The translations under genes were made by a program, and so were the position numbers. From Parabacteroides acidifaciens (GTDB lineage: Bacteria; Bacteroidota; Bacteroidia; Bacteroidales; Tannerellaceae), in assembly GCF_003363715.1 (NCBI RefSeq), contig NZ_QREV01000008.1, positions 1-45,435 on the forward strand: a DNA stretch of 45,435 nt, read 5' to 3'. Shown piece after piece: positions 33,795-42,518 of this stretch (the stretch's first letter is position 1; every line of letters starts with the position of its first letter). The notes under the pieces are model-generated. The model ran no database searches. It was not told the DNA's origin and saw nothing but the letters and a program-made list of their open reading frames with translations.

Positions 33795-35174
33795 ATGAAA
33801 ACGTATTTAAAATTAGCAGCCTTGTCTTTGACATTGCTGTGTGGTGCCTGCCAACCTAATGACGGATGGCAGAAGTTGTTTAACGGAAAAGACTTCACAG
33901 GTTTTAAGCAATTAAACGGAGAAGCTCCTTATCGTGTAGAGGATGGTTGCCTCGTTGGTAAATCCGTATCCGGCCAGCCGAATAGTTTTATGGCTACAGA
34001 GCAGGAATATGGTGATTTTATCCTGGAATTTGAAGTGAAGTGTGATCCGAGCCTTAATTCGGGTGTACAGTTCCGCAGTGAAAGTTTGCCGGACTACCAG
34101 AATGGCCGTGTACATGGTTACCAGTGTGAAATCGATCCTTCCGATCGTGCATGGAGCGGAGGTATTTATGATGAAGCACGTCGTGGATGGTTGGTTACTT
34201 TGACTGATAATGATGCAGGTCGTGCAGCCTACAAGAGAGACGACTGGAATAAGTATCGTATTGAGGCAATCGGCAATAATATCCGTATCTGGTTGAATGG
34301 TGTGAACACTTCCAATTTGATCGATGATATGACTCCGAAAGGTTTTATCGCTTTCCAGGTTCATGGAATCGGAAAGGACATGTCTAAGGAAGGAAAAGAA
34401 ATCTGGTGGCGTAATATCCGCATTAAGACGGAAAATCTGGAAGCAGAACGTATGCAAGGACAGTTGGCTCCGGAAGTAAACCGCATTCCGAATACATTGA
34501 CGGAAACAGAAAAAGCAGCCGGTTGGAAGTTGTTGTTTGATGGTAAAACGTCTAACGGATGGCGTGGTGCCGGTCAGGAAACTTTCCCTGAACATGGATG
34601 GAAGATTGAAAACGGCGAACTGACAGTGATGAAAAACGGAGGTCCGGAAGGTAAAAGAGGCGGTGATATCGTAACGAACGATGAATTTGGTGCCTTTGAA
34701 TTGAGCTTTGAGTTTAAGCTGACACCGGGTGCTAACAGCGGTATGAAATATCTGATACAGGAAAGCAAAAAGAACAAAGGTTTTGTGATCGGTCCGGAAT
34801 ATCAGGTATTGGACGACCAGCTCCATCCGGATGCTAAACTGTACACAACCTATCCGGGTAGCCGTACGGTATCCAGCTTGTATGACATTATTGCAGCGAA
34901 AAACAAACGTTTCAACGGTGTAGGACAGTGGAACCAGGGTGTAATCAAAGTATTCCCCAACAAGCATGTCGAACATTGGATGAACGGCTTCAAGACTGTT
35001 GAATATGACTGGGCTTCCGACGCATTCCTCGAATTGGTGAAGGGTAGCAAGTTTGCAAAGAAAGAATATAATGAATTTGGCGGTTTCGGAACAGCTGACA
35101 AAGGCCATATTTTGTTGCAGGACCACTGGGATGAAGTATCTTTCCGGAATATCAAGATTAGAGAACTGAAGTAG
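33795..35174 (+). CDS. Tandem DUF1080 (3-keto-disaccharide hydrolase-like) lipoprotein
   Basis: A 459-residue exported protein with a probable lipobox (LLCGAC at about residues 15-20). It has two LamG-like DUF1080 domains: the first (about 24-212) contains WQKLFNGKDFTGFKQLNG, LNSGVQFRSES and WNKYRIEAIGNNIRIWLNG; the second (about 243-457) contains WKLLFDGKTSNGWRG, ANSGMKYLIQES, KVFPNKHVEHWMNG and HILLQDHWDEVSFRNIKIRE. DUF1080 proteins have been linked to cleavage of 3-keto-glycosides in gut Bacteroidetes, an activity known for the family. The oxidoreductase 20 bases downstream would oxidise or reduce the C3 position. Confidence 0.88.
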   Translation: MKTYLKLAALSLTLLCGACQPNDGWQKLFNGKDFTGFKQLNGEAPYRVEDGCLVGKSVSGQPNSFMATEQEYGDFILEFEVKCDPSLNSGVQFRSESLPDYQNGRVHGYQCEIDPSDRAWSGGIYDEARRGWLVTLTDNDAGRAAYKRDDWNKYRIEAIGNNIRIWLNGVNTSNLIDDMTPKGFIAFQVHGIGKDMSKEGKEIWWRNIRIKTENLEAERMQGQLAPEVNRIPNTLTETEKAAGWKLLFDGKTSNGWRGAGQETFPEHGWKIENGELTVMKNGGPEGKRGGDIVTNDEFGAFELSFEFKLTPGANSGMKYLIQESKKNKGFVIGPEYQVLDDQLHPDAKLYTTYPGSRTVSSLYDIIAAKNKRFNGVGQWNQGVIKVFPNKHVEHWMNGFKTVEYDWASDAFLELVKGSKFAKKEYNEFGGFGTADKGHILLQDHWDEVSFRNIKIRELK

Positions 35175-35194
35175 TTAACTAAAAAAATAGAACC

Positions 35195-36541
35195 ATGACA
35201 ACACGCAGAGATTTCCTTAAACACAGCGCTTTGGGCGCGGCCGGTCTGACTATTGGCGGACTGGGTTTCAGTACTGAAAGTTACGCTAACATAATGGGAG
35301 CAAACGAAAAGATACGTGTGGGCATTGTCGGTTTTTCAGACCGTGCCCGCTATTCCCTGATTCCGTCTTTTATGGCTTGTGCCGATGAGTTGGGATTTGA
35401 GATCGTAGCCGTCTCCGACATATGGAAAAAGCGCCGGGAAGAAGGTGTTGCTTTCTTCCAGGAAAAGTATGGAAAGAAGGTAAAGGCATTCCGCAACAAT
35501 GAGGAACTGTATGACGCTAAAATATGCGATGCAGTGATTGTGGCGACTTCTGACTTCCAGCATGCTTTGCATTGTATCGAAGCGGTTAAAGCCGGATGCG
35601 ATGCTTATGTTGAAAAACCGTTTGCTGAAACAATGGAGGATGCCCGTGCCGCCCGTAAAGCTGTGCTGGAAAGTGGAAAGATCGTGCAGATTGGTTCTCA
35701 ACGCCGTTCGGCGCCTAACTATCATGCGGCTAATGATTTTATCCGTTCCGGTAAGTTCGGTAAGATCACGATGGTAGAGATGTGCTGGAATGTCAACCAA
35801 CCCGGCCGCTGGCGTCGTCCGGCGTTGGTTGCACAATGTTTTGAAAAAGATACAGACTGGAAACACTTCCTGTTGAATCGTCCGTATGAAGAGTGGGATC
35901 CGCGTAAATATCTGGAGTATCGCCTCTTCTGGCCGTATTCGTCCGGTATCCCCGGTCAGTGGATGTCGCATCAGATCGATACGGTACACTGGTTTACGGG
36001 ATGCAACCATCCGCGTAGCGTAGCTGCCAATGGCGGTATCTATCAGTGGAATGACGGACGTCGCAGTTATGACACGATGACGGCAGTGTTCGACTATGGC
36101 ACTCCCGACGGCTCACAGAACTTCCAGGTGGTTTATTCTTCCCGTATGCATAACTCTGCCGGCGGGACGAAAGAATTGTATTTCTCCAATGGCGGGACAT
36201 TGAATCTGGATACGAATAAAGTAACATCCGAAGGTGGTCTGACCAAACGTTTTGCAGATGAAATGGGTATGCAGCCGAATCTGTTGGATGAATATGTTTT
36301 GCCGTCTATCAAAGTGGAAACAGGTTCCAATACCGGTTCCGATCCGATGACAAACCTGCATATGCGTAACTGGATGGAATGCGTGAAGAGCCGTAAACAA
36401 CCGCATGCTCCTGTAGATGCCGGTTACAACCATTCGATTGCCAATATCATGTGTACAGCATCCCTTCGTACCGGTGAAAAGGCTACGTTCGATGAAGCAC
36501 GGCAGGAAGTATTGGCCGGCGGTAAAGTCTTTAAATATTGA
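35195..36541 (+). CDS. Tat-exported Gfo/Idh/MocA oxidoreductase
   Basis: A 448-residue NAD(P)-dependent sugar oxidoreductase with a twin-arginine signal (MTTRRDFLKHSALGAAG). The Rossmann start is IRVGIVGFSDRARYSL, the conserved YVEKPFAET gives the EKP motif, and IVQIGSQRRSAPNYH follows. The C-terminal half has WPYSSGIPGQWMSHQIDTVH with the likely catalytic D/H residues. Tat export means the cofactor would be bound before export, as in other periplasmic Gfo/Idh/MocA enzymes. It lies 20 bases after the DUF1080 gene, so the pair forms an operon for 3-keto-sugar chemistry. Its stop abuts the convergent glycosyltransferase stop with no terminator between. Confidence 0.9.
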   Translation: MTTRRDFLKHSALGAAGLTIGGLGFSTESYANIMGANEKIRVGIVGFSDRARYSLIPSFMACADELGFEIVAVSDIWKKRREEGVAFFQEKYGKKVKAFRNNEELYDAKICDAVIVATSDFQHALHCIEAVKAGCDAYVEKPFAETMEDARAARKAVLESGKIVQIGSQRRSAPNYHAANDFIRSGKFGKITMVEMCWNVNQPGRWRRPALVAQCFEKDTDWKHFLLNRPYEEWDPRKYLEYRLFWPYSSGIPGQWMSHQIDTVHWFTGCNHPRSVAANGGIYQWNDGRRSYDTMTAVFDYGTPDGSQNFQVVYSSRMHNSAGGTKELYFSNGGTLNLDTNKVTSEGGLTKRFADEMGMQPNLLDEYVLPSIKVETGSNTGSDPMTNLHMRNWMECVKSRKQPHAPVDAGYNHSIANIMCTASLRTGEKATFDEARQEVLAGGKVFKY

Positions 36542-38308
36542 TTATTCGTTCTGTAAAAAGCTGCAAAGTACGATTCTTTGACGTACATCAGCGATAACAT
36601 TCTTAGTGGAGGTAAGTAGACTGAATGTGTACTTATCTCCATAATTTTTTTGGATCTTTTCCAAGTCTTTTGCCGTACAGAAAAAGAAACCGCTGACCGG
36701 CTGTTCCTGATCGAAGTTATGGAACTTATTCCCCAAGTAGAAATTCAACCCGTAAAGATTGGAATATGTTTTCAGGTCATTCACGACATACATATTCGTG
36801 TCATCCAACGGATATTCTTTCTGAACCTGCTCGGCAAACGGACGGGCTGAACTTCCCTGGCGTATTCCGCGCATCACAACACCGTCGATCAGCAGGTTAA
36901 TACCGAAAGCAAGCGCTATGGTTGCATATAGTATCTTGATATTGATCTTCTTGAACATCTGGTAATAGACTGTTGCCAGAATAGCCAGTATAACTAACAA
37001 GATGCAGATCGTCAACCCGCAAGGATGCGAGAACATATTCGAAACCATCTCCACCATTTCCAATGTAGCTTGGCGGTTTGTGTATTGGCTTGCTATTTTG
37101 ACAGGATCGATTACACCCGCCATTGTCAATCCTACGGCAATCATTACGACAGCTGTGATCGAAGCCATGAATGCGGCAAACAGACGTGTGACTTTGGTCC
37201 GGTATTCTGTGATATATAAAGTGTACTGAGCCAGGAATATCGCGATAAACGGATAGGCAGGCATCAGATATACACTCCGTTTGCTGGATGGTATCGAATA
37301 GAAAAAGATGATACAAACCAATGCGACCAGGCTGAACAGTTTCTCTTTTTCCATCGATTGTATCTTGTTCCAGGTGTCTTTCAGAATCTCTTTCATGGAT
37401 TTCTCCGGTTTGTGGAGCTTCAATCCGAATAAAGAGAAAAAGAAGAAGATTGTCCAAGGAATAAATCCTGCTGCCAATGTCATGAAATTGTACCAGACAC
37501 CGTTTTCATGTCCCAGTTCATAATGGATTTCCGGTGTGCTCAAATGGAAGAAACGTCCGAAGTTTTCAGCCAATACCACATTCAGGAATGCATCGCCTCC
37601 CTGTTTCCAGGCTGCAACATACCATAGCAAGGGCAGGAACAGGGACGAAATACCGGCATAGAGAAGCGCTTTGAATATCACCAGGCAGGAATATTTGCGA
37701 AGCATCAGCAGGTAAACGCCGAAAACAAACAGCGGCAGGATAAGGCCTACAGGTCCTTTCGTCAGGACGGCGCATCCTAACAGGGCGGGAATGGCAATCG
37801 GCACACCTTTCAGATCCAGTTTGTCTTCCCATCGGTATAGTTGGAAAAGCCCGATCACCATAAACGTCGTCAGTAGCATATCCACACGGGTAGTCATCGC
37901 AGCCCGGTGTATCTCGATACAGGTAATAAGCAGTAGTGTCGCAATAAAAGCTTGCTGAAACCGTAGCCGCTTACCGAAGAAAACCAATGTAAAACCGATT
38001 AGTGTGATAAATGCCAGCGCAGACGGCAACCTGGAAGAAAACTCGGTCACATGCCCTTGCGGCAGAGAAGCTGCGGCCATCATCCAATGCGCCAATGGCG
38101 GCTTGTAAGCAAATTCGTTTGCGTAGACCTGAGGCAAAACCCAGTTGCCTGTTTCAAGCATCGAAACTGCAACTGCAGCTTCGCGAGGTTCTCCTTTTGT
38201 TGAAAAATCTCCCAGCCCTATCCAAGGGAGGACAGAGATAATACAAATGACGATAACCATCGTTACCGGTTTTTGCAGATAGAGATATTGAAGAGTCGGT
38301 GTGCGCAT
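36542..38308 (-). CDS. ArnT-like membrane glycosyltransferase (GT39/GT83 family)
   Basis: A 588-residue inner-membrane protein with about 12 hydrophobic spans. The first periplasmic loop contains FSTKGEPREAAVAVSMLETG and FAYKPPLAHWMMAA, the acidic E/R pattern of ArnT/PMT enzymes that use polyprenyl-phosphate sugars as donors. Such enzymes add a sugar (for example aminoarabinose in ArnT) to lipid A, another glycolipid or proteins on the periplasmic side. The acceptor here is unknown. It faces the Gfo oxidoreductase gene end to end, with no spacer. Confidence 0.85.
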   Translation of the reverse strand: MRTPTLQYLYLQKPVTMVIVICIISVLPWIGLGDFSTKGEPREAAVAVSMLETGNWVLPQVYANEFAYKPPLAHWMMAAASLPQGHVTEFSSRLPSALAFITLIGFTLVFFGKRLRFQQAFIATLLLITCIEIHRAAMTTRVDMLLTTFMVIGLFQLYRWEDKLDLKGVPIAIPALLGCAVLTKGPVGLILPLFVFGVYLLMLRKYSCLVIFKALLYAGISSLFLPLLWYVAAWKQGGDAFLNVVLAENFGRFFHLSTPEIHYELGHENGVWYNFMTLAAGFIPWTIFFFFSLFGLKLHKPEKSMKEILKDTWNKIQSMEKEKLFSLVALVCIIFFYSIPSSKRSVYLMPAYPFIAIFLAQYTLYITEYRTKVTRLFAAFMASITAVVMIAVGLTMAGVIDPVKIASQYTNRQATLEMVEMVSNMFSHPCGLTICILLVILAILATVYYQMFKKINIKILYATIALAFGINLLIDGVVMRGIRQGSSARPFAEQVQKEYPLDDTNMYVVNDLKTYSNLYGLNFYLGNKFHNFDQEQPVSGFFFCTAKDLEKIQKNYGDKYTFSLLTSTKNVIADVRQRIVLCSFLQNE

Positions 38309-38408
38309 AGTTTAAATCGGTAAGGAGCCTTCACCCCATTATATTCATTTTAATTAGAATGCAAAAGAACGACTTTTTACGGACTTTTTCTTCATTTTGA
38401 GAAACTTT

Positions 38409-39968
38409 TTATGTTCCTAAACATTCTTTGATGGAAGTCCGGATCACATCGGCATCTTCCTTGTTTTCCCGGAGTATGGAGAGGATGAGATTTAAGTAAC
38501 TCTCTTTGTTGCTGATACCACAGTATTTGCATAATTGGGATTGCGGCAACATCCCTTTCTGGTTGTAGACGCGGAGGATATTTTTGTAATCGCCGGTCTC
38601 GGCATATTGGATGAACTTACTCTTGATCCCTGTATAGATATCGTCTACGTGCACCGTCTCGCGAATGCTTTCCACATGCTCGGTCAGTTCTTCAACCGTA
38701 CTCATTTTCCGGTTCAGTGCTGTTTCTAACTTCTTTTGCACCCGGTGGCGGGCATGGAGCAGCACTTGGCTTTCGAGATCCTTCAGGAAAAGCTTGATCA
38801 CGTTTTCTTTCACCTGGCTGAAAACCACTTCAGGGTCTTTCATCAGACGCTTGGCAACAGTCTTGATAACCGGTTCCAGCATCAGCAGGTTTTCAACTTC
38901 GGCAACGTCGGGTACATAGATATGTTGTTCGCGCAGGTAAGCGATCTCGCCCTCTGTCCGGCGGTCACGGTCTACGATCCCTTTGGAATCCAATGTATGG
39001 AAGTCTTTCAGTTGTGAGAACGCTTTTGTCGTTTCGATTACCTTTTGGCAACCGCCCATCGGCTTCACTTTATAATCCGGGAAAATAAGCGGATAAAGCC
39101 GGTTGTCTATGCTGTTCGAATCTGTCCCTTCGATAAACAGGATCGGTTTGCGGCTTCCTAAGATTTCCATATAAACCTCTTCCGGGAAGGTGTCGGTGTT
39201 TTCGATCAGTTCATAATCCCATATCCGGGCATCTGCATTGTAGGAACGTATCCACAGACGTTTGCTGCTGTCGCGTGAGGCGGCGAAGTCGATGTCGTGT
39301 GTCAGATATACATAGGTGCAATCCGGACGTATGGCTTCTATCTCGTCCCACAAGGGGTTTTTGATAGAGTCGTGAAGCAGGATTTCCGGTTCTTCGATGA
39401 TCAAGAGGGCATTCACCGGAGCACAAAGTACGGCTCCGATCAGATAAAACACTAACTTTTCACCGTCACTCATCCGGCCGGCCGTGTATGAATCCCCGTC
39501 GATACTGGTAGAAGCTAATTCGATAAAACCGGATTTGCGCACCAGCCGGTTGTGTGGGAACATCTTTTCCCAGATGGTCTGGATACGGTCTATCTTAGTT
39601 ACCGGCGGCAACAAATCGGGTGTGAGTTTACAATCTTCCTTGTATTTGACGGCAGCTTCAAACTCTTCTGTTTGCAGATGCAGGATCAGTTTTTCATATT
39701 CCGACAAACGGGGCATGAAAAGCCGTTCGGCAATCATCGACTGAAGCCGTGCCAGTTCATTGCCGTCCGCGGGCGTTTCATTCTCCTCGCTACTGAGAAA
39801 GAGGGAATGCATTCCGGATATCCATACGCTTCGTCCTGCATATCGTTTGTGCAACTCTCTGCCGAAGGAACTTTTGCCGGACCCGTTGGCCCCGATTACG
39901 ACCAACACTTTTGTGTCGAGTGTGACAGGTGTTGAAGTATTCTGATTGGTAGGAAGAATGAGCTCCAT
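38409..39968 (-). CDS. AAA/ABC-type ATPase with DUF4435 (TOPRIM-like) domain
   Basis: A 519-residue cytoplasmic protein from MELILPTNQN. Walker A is VIGANGSGKSSFG near residue 25, the ABC-type signature is GRMSDGEKLVFYLIGA, Walker B is NALLIIEEPEILL and the H-loop is VYLTHDIDFA. From about residue 275, PILFIEGTDSNSIDNR, then DSKGIVDRDRRTEGE, then YVPDVAEVENLLML match DUF4435, which resembles the TOPRIM domain of OLD-family nucleases (E then DxD). It could therefore be an OLD-like nuclease or a defence ATPase, but single-copy housekeeping is equally possible. A TATCTTTG promoter element at 39993-40000 sets the start at 39968. Confidence 0.8.
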   Translation of the reverse strand: MELILPTNQNTSTPVTLDTKVLVVIGANGSGKSSFGRELHKRYAGRSVWISGMHSLFLSSEENETPADGNELARLQSMIAERLFMPRLSEYEKLILHLQTEEFEAAVKYKEDCKLTPDLLPPVTKIDRIQTIWEKMFPHNRLVRKSGFIELASTSIDGDSYTAGRMSDGEKLVFYLIGAVLCAPVNALLIIEEPEILLHDSIKNPLWDEIEAIRPDCTYVYLTHDIDFAASRDSSKRLWIRSYNADARIWDYELIENTDTFPEEVYMEILGSRKPILFIEGTDSNSIDNRLYPLIFPDYKVKPMGGCQKVIETTKAFSQLKDFHTLDSKGIVDRDRRTEGEIAYLREQHIYVPDVAEVENLLMLEPVIKTVAKRLMKDPEVVFSQVKENVIKLFLKDLESQVLLHARHRVQKKLETALNRKMSTVEELTEHVESIRETVHVDDIYTGIKSKFIQYAETGDYKNILRVYNQKGMLPQSQLCKYCGISNKESYLNLILSILRENKEDADVIRTSIKECLGT

Positions 39969-39992
39969 ACAAGTTCTAATTTGTTTCTTCTC

Positions 39993-40000
39993 CAAAGATA
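39993..40000 (-). promoter_or_regulatory. -7 promoter element of the AAA-DUF4435 gene
   Basis: The minus strand reads TATCTTTG, 25 bases before the ATG at 39968. Confidence 0.5.
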
Positions 40001-40033
40001 GAGAAGATAAATGAAAAATAGAGGTCTTTTATG

Positions 40034-40041
40034 TACATTTG
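40034..40041 (+). promoter_or_regulatory. -7 promoter element of the MBL hydrolase gene
   Basis: TACATTTG, 23 bases before the ATG at 40064, divergent from the AAA-DUF4435 promoter. Confidence 0.5.
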
Positions 40042-40063
40042 CACGAAATAATTCTACAATAAA

Positions 40064-40882
40064 ATGAAAAAGACAGCGACGGAACTGATCATGCTCGGTA
40101 CTGGAAATGCAACTGTAACCAAATGCTACAATACTTGTTTTATTATTAAAATGGAAGAGACTCTGCTTCTGGTGGATGCAGGCGGTGGAAACGGTATATT
40201 GACTCAACTGGAAAAGGCACAGGTACAACTGGCCGATATACATGAAATGTATGTGACGCATGCTCATACGGATCATATATTGGGAGCAGTTTGGGTGGTC
40301 CGGATGGTGATTCAACGGATGTTGAGTAAACGTTATACGGGAATATTCAACCTTTATAGCCATGCTAAAGTATTGCAGGTTTTGGACTATATGCTCCGGA
40401 TGATGCTTCCCAAAAAGCAAATAGCATTGTTGGGCAAGCAAGTTCTGTTCCATGAGATAGCGGATAAGGATGTGCTCCGGATAGGAGATATGGAACTTCA
40501 ATGTTTTGATATATTGTCTACGAAAGAGAAACAATTTGGTTTTCGGGCATTGCTTCCGGACGGAAAATCATTGGTTTGTCTGGGTGATGAACCTTACAAT
40601 GAATCGAACCGCCAATATGTGGAAAATGCAGACTGGCTGCTATGCGAGGCTTTTTGCCTGTATGAAGACCGTGAGATTTTCAAGCCTTATGAAAAACACC
40701 ATAGCACGGCGTTGGAAGCCGGCCGGTTGGCGGAAGAACTGAATGTGAAGAACCTGTTGTTATATCATACGGAAGATAGCCGTCTCGATACCCGCAAGAA
40801 AGATTATACGGCAGAAGCCAGCCTTAATTTTTCAGGATTTGTGGTTGTACCGGATGATTTGGAAAAGATAAGTCTTAAATAA
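40064..40882 (+). CDS. Metallo-beta-lactamase-fold hydrolase (RNase Z-like)
   Basis: A 272-residue cytoplasmic protein of the MBL fold. LLVDAGGGNGI precedes the zinc motif THAHTDHILGA (HxHxDH at 66-71), LVCLGDEPYNES carries a later metal-binding acidic residue, and KHHSTALEAGRLAEEL plus LLLYHTED supply the last histidines. The general shape and the 'kHsta.eag..A...n.k.LlL.H' C-terminal pattern are those of RNase Z and its relatives; Bacteroidetes have several of these beside the true tRNase Z, so the substrate is uncertain. Confidence 0.85.
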   Translation: MKKTATELIMLGTGNATVTKCYNTCFIIKMEETLLLVDAGGGNGILTQLEKAQVQLADIHEMYVTHAHTDHILGAVWVVRMVIQRMLSKRYTGIFNLYSHAKVLQVLDYMLRMMLPKKQIALLGKQVLFHEIADKDVLRIGDMELQCFDILSTKEKQFGFRALLPDGKSLVCLGDEPYNESNRQYVENADWLLCEAFCLYEDREIFKPYEKHHSTALEAGRLAEELNVKNLLLYHTEDSRLDTRKKDYTAEASLNFSGFVVVPDDLEKISLK

Positions 40883-40920
40883 GAAGAGGGTGTCAGATTC
40901 AACCTGGCACCCTCTCTTCT
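40883..40920. terminator. Bidirectional terminator between MBL and proS genes
   Basis: AGAAGAGGGTG...CAG pairs with CTG...CACCCTCTCTTCT, with a small bulge, across 40883-40919, between convergent genes. Confidence 0.7.
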
Positions 40921-40940
40921 ATTATATAAATTTCGGTTGA

Positions 40941-42422
40941 TTAGTAAGCCCGTGCAAACAATACGCGCTGTGCGGAAGGTTTGCCGGTTACCATACATTT
41001 GCCCGGAGTCTTGTCGCCTTCCAAAGGAATACAGCGGATGGTCGCTTTGGTTTCGTTCTTCACCTGCTCTTCTGTTTCGGGAGTACCGTCCCAGTGGGCC
41101 ATGATGAAGTAGCCTTCTTCGATCTTTTCTTTGAATTCTTCGTATGTATCGACAGTGATTGTCTTTTCCGTACGGTGGTCGAGTGCTTTCTGGAAGATAT
41201 TCTTCTGGATTTCTTCCAACAGGTTCTGAACGTATGTTTCGATGTTGTCGCAAGTCACTGTCTCTTTTTCCAGTGTGTCGCGGCGCATTACTTCGATCGT
41301 GTTGTTTTCCAGATCACGTCCGCCCATAGCCAGACGTACGGGAACGCCTTTCAGTTCGTATTCGGCAAACTTCCAACCCGGCTTCTTGTTGTCGGCGTCA
41401 TCATACTTGACTGAGATACCCAGCGCTTTCAGCTTGGCAACGATACCGTCGACTTTTTCGCTGATCTGCGCCAACTGTTCCGCACTGCGGTAGATCGGCA
41501 CGATCACTACCTGGATAGGAGCGAGGTGGGGAGGCAATACCAGACCGTTGTCGTCGGAATGAGACATGATCAGCGCACCGATCAGGCGGGTCGAAACTCC
41601 CCATGATGTAGCCCATGCATAGTCGCTCTTTCCGTTCTTGTCGATAAAGGTAACGTCGAACGCCTTGCCGAAGTTCTGTCCTAAGAAGTGGGAAGTACCG
41701 GCCTGAAGCGCCTTTCCGTCCTGCATCATAGCTTCGATCGTATATGTGTCCAAAGCTCCGGCGAAACGTTCGCTTGCAGACTTAACCCCTTTGATGACAG
41801 GCATAGCCATATAGTTTTCAGCAAAGTTTGCATAAACACCTTGCATCTTTTTTGCTTCGATTTCAGCTTCTTCCTGAGTCGCATGGGCGGTATGCCCTTC
41901 CTGCCACAGGAATTCTGCGGTACGGAGGAACAGACGGGTACGCATTTCCCAGCGCATTACGTTTGCCCATTGGTTACAAAGAATAGGCAGGTCGCGGTAA
42001 GACTGTATCCAGTTGCGGTATGTGTTCCAGATGATTGTTTCGGAAGTCGGACGGATAATCAGTTCTTCTTCCAGTTTGGCGGCCGGGTCGACCACAACAC
42101 CTGTGCCGTCGTGGTTTGTCTTCAGACGATAATGAGTTACAACGGCGCATTCTTTTGCGAAACCTTCCACATGTTCGGCTTCCTTGCTCAGGAATGATTT
42201 CGGGATCAGCAATGGGAAGTAAGCGTTTACGTGACCTGTTTCCTTGAACATATCGTCGAGGATACGTTGCATCTTTTCCCAAATTGCATATCCGTAAGGC
42301 TTAATCACCATACAGCCGCGTACTGCAGAATTTTCTGCCAGATCCGCTTTGATTACCAGATCCTGGTACCACTGCGAGTAGTTCACACTTCTCGGAGTCA
42401 GTTCTTTCAGCTCTTTTGCCAT
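40941..42422 (-). CDS. proS: Prolyl-tRNA synthetase, archaeal/eukaryote type
   Basis: Charges tRNA-Pro. The protein is 493 residues from [18 protein letters not shown]. It lacks the YbaK-like editing insert of the common bacterial ProRS and ends in tyrosine (LFARAY), as do the archaeal/eukaryote-like enzymes. Class II motif 2 is [22 protein letters not shown] (split here by eye: [20 protein letters not shown] is within it) and motif 3 is [15 protein letters not shown] ([12 protein letters not shown]). The ATG at 42422 is chosen because the upstream frame overlaps the promoter region. This form is normal in Bacteroidetes. Confidence 0.95.
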   Translation of the reverse strand: MAKELKELTPRSVNYSQWYQDLVIKADLAENSAVRGCMVIKPYGYAIWEKMQRILDDMFKETGHVNAYFPLLIPKSFLSKEAEHVEGFAKECAVVTHYRLKTNHDGTGVVVDPAAKLEEELIIRPTSETIIWNTYRNWIQSYRDLPILCNQWANVMRWEMRTRLFLRTAEFLWQEGHTAHATQEEAEIEAKKMQGVYANFAENYMAMPVIKGVKSASERFAGALDTYTIEAMMQDGKALQAGTSHFLGQNFGKAFDVTFIDKNGKSDYAWATSWGVSTRLIGALIMSHSDDNGLVLPPHLAPIQVVIVPIYRSAEQLAQISEKVDGIVAKLKALGISVKYDDADNKKPGWKFAEYELKGVPVRLAMGGRDLENNTIEVMRRDTLEKETVTCDNIETYVQNLLEEIQKNIFQKALDHRTEKTITVDTYEEFKEKIEEGYFIMAHWDGTPETEEQVKNETKATIRCIPLEGDKTPGKCMVTGKPSAQRVLFARAY

Positions 42423-42467
42423 TTCTTTATTATTTCTTAGATGTTGTTTTTCTGTAATAACGAGGGG

Positions 42468-42475
42468 CAAAGGTA
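42468..42475 (-). promoter_or_regulatory. -7 promoter element of proS
   Basis: The minus strand reads TACCTTTG, about 45 bases before the proS ATG. Confidence 0.5.
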
Positions 42476-42486
42476 CAAAAAATTTA

Positions 42487-42494
42487 TATCTTTG
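42487..42494 (+). promoter_or_regulatory. -7 promoter element of the second Gfo/Idh/MocA gene
   Basis: TATCTTTG, 25 bases before the ATG at 42519; divergent and almost touching the proS element. Confidence 0.55.
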
Positions 42495-42518
42495 CTACAA
42501 ATCAATTTTATATAGACC

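Noticed and set aside
33912-35126. 404-codon minus-strand open frame
   Set aside because: Shadow of the tandem DUF1080 gene; no start signal or recognisable motif.
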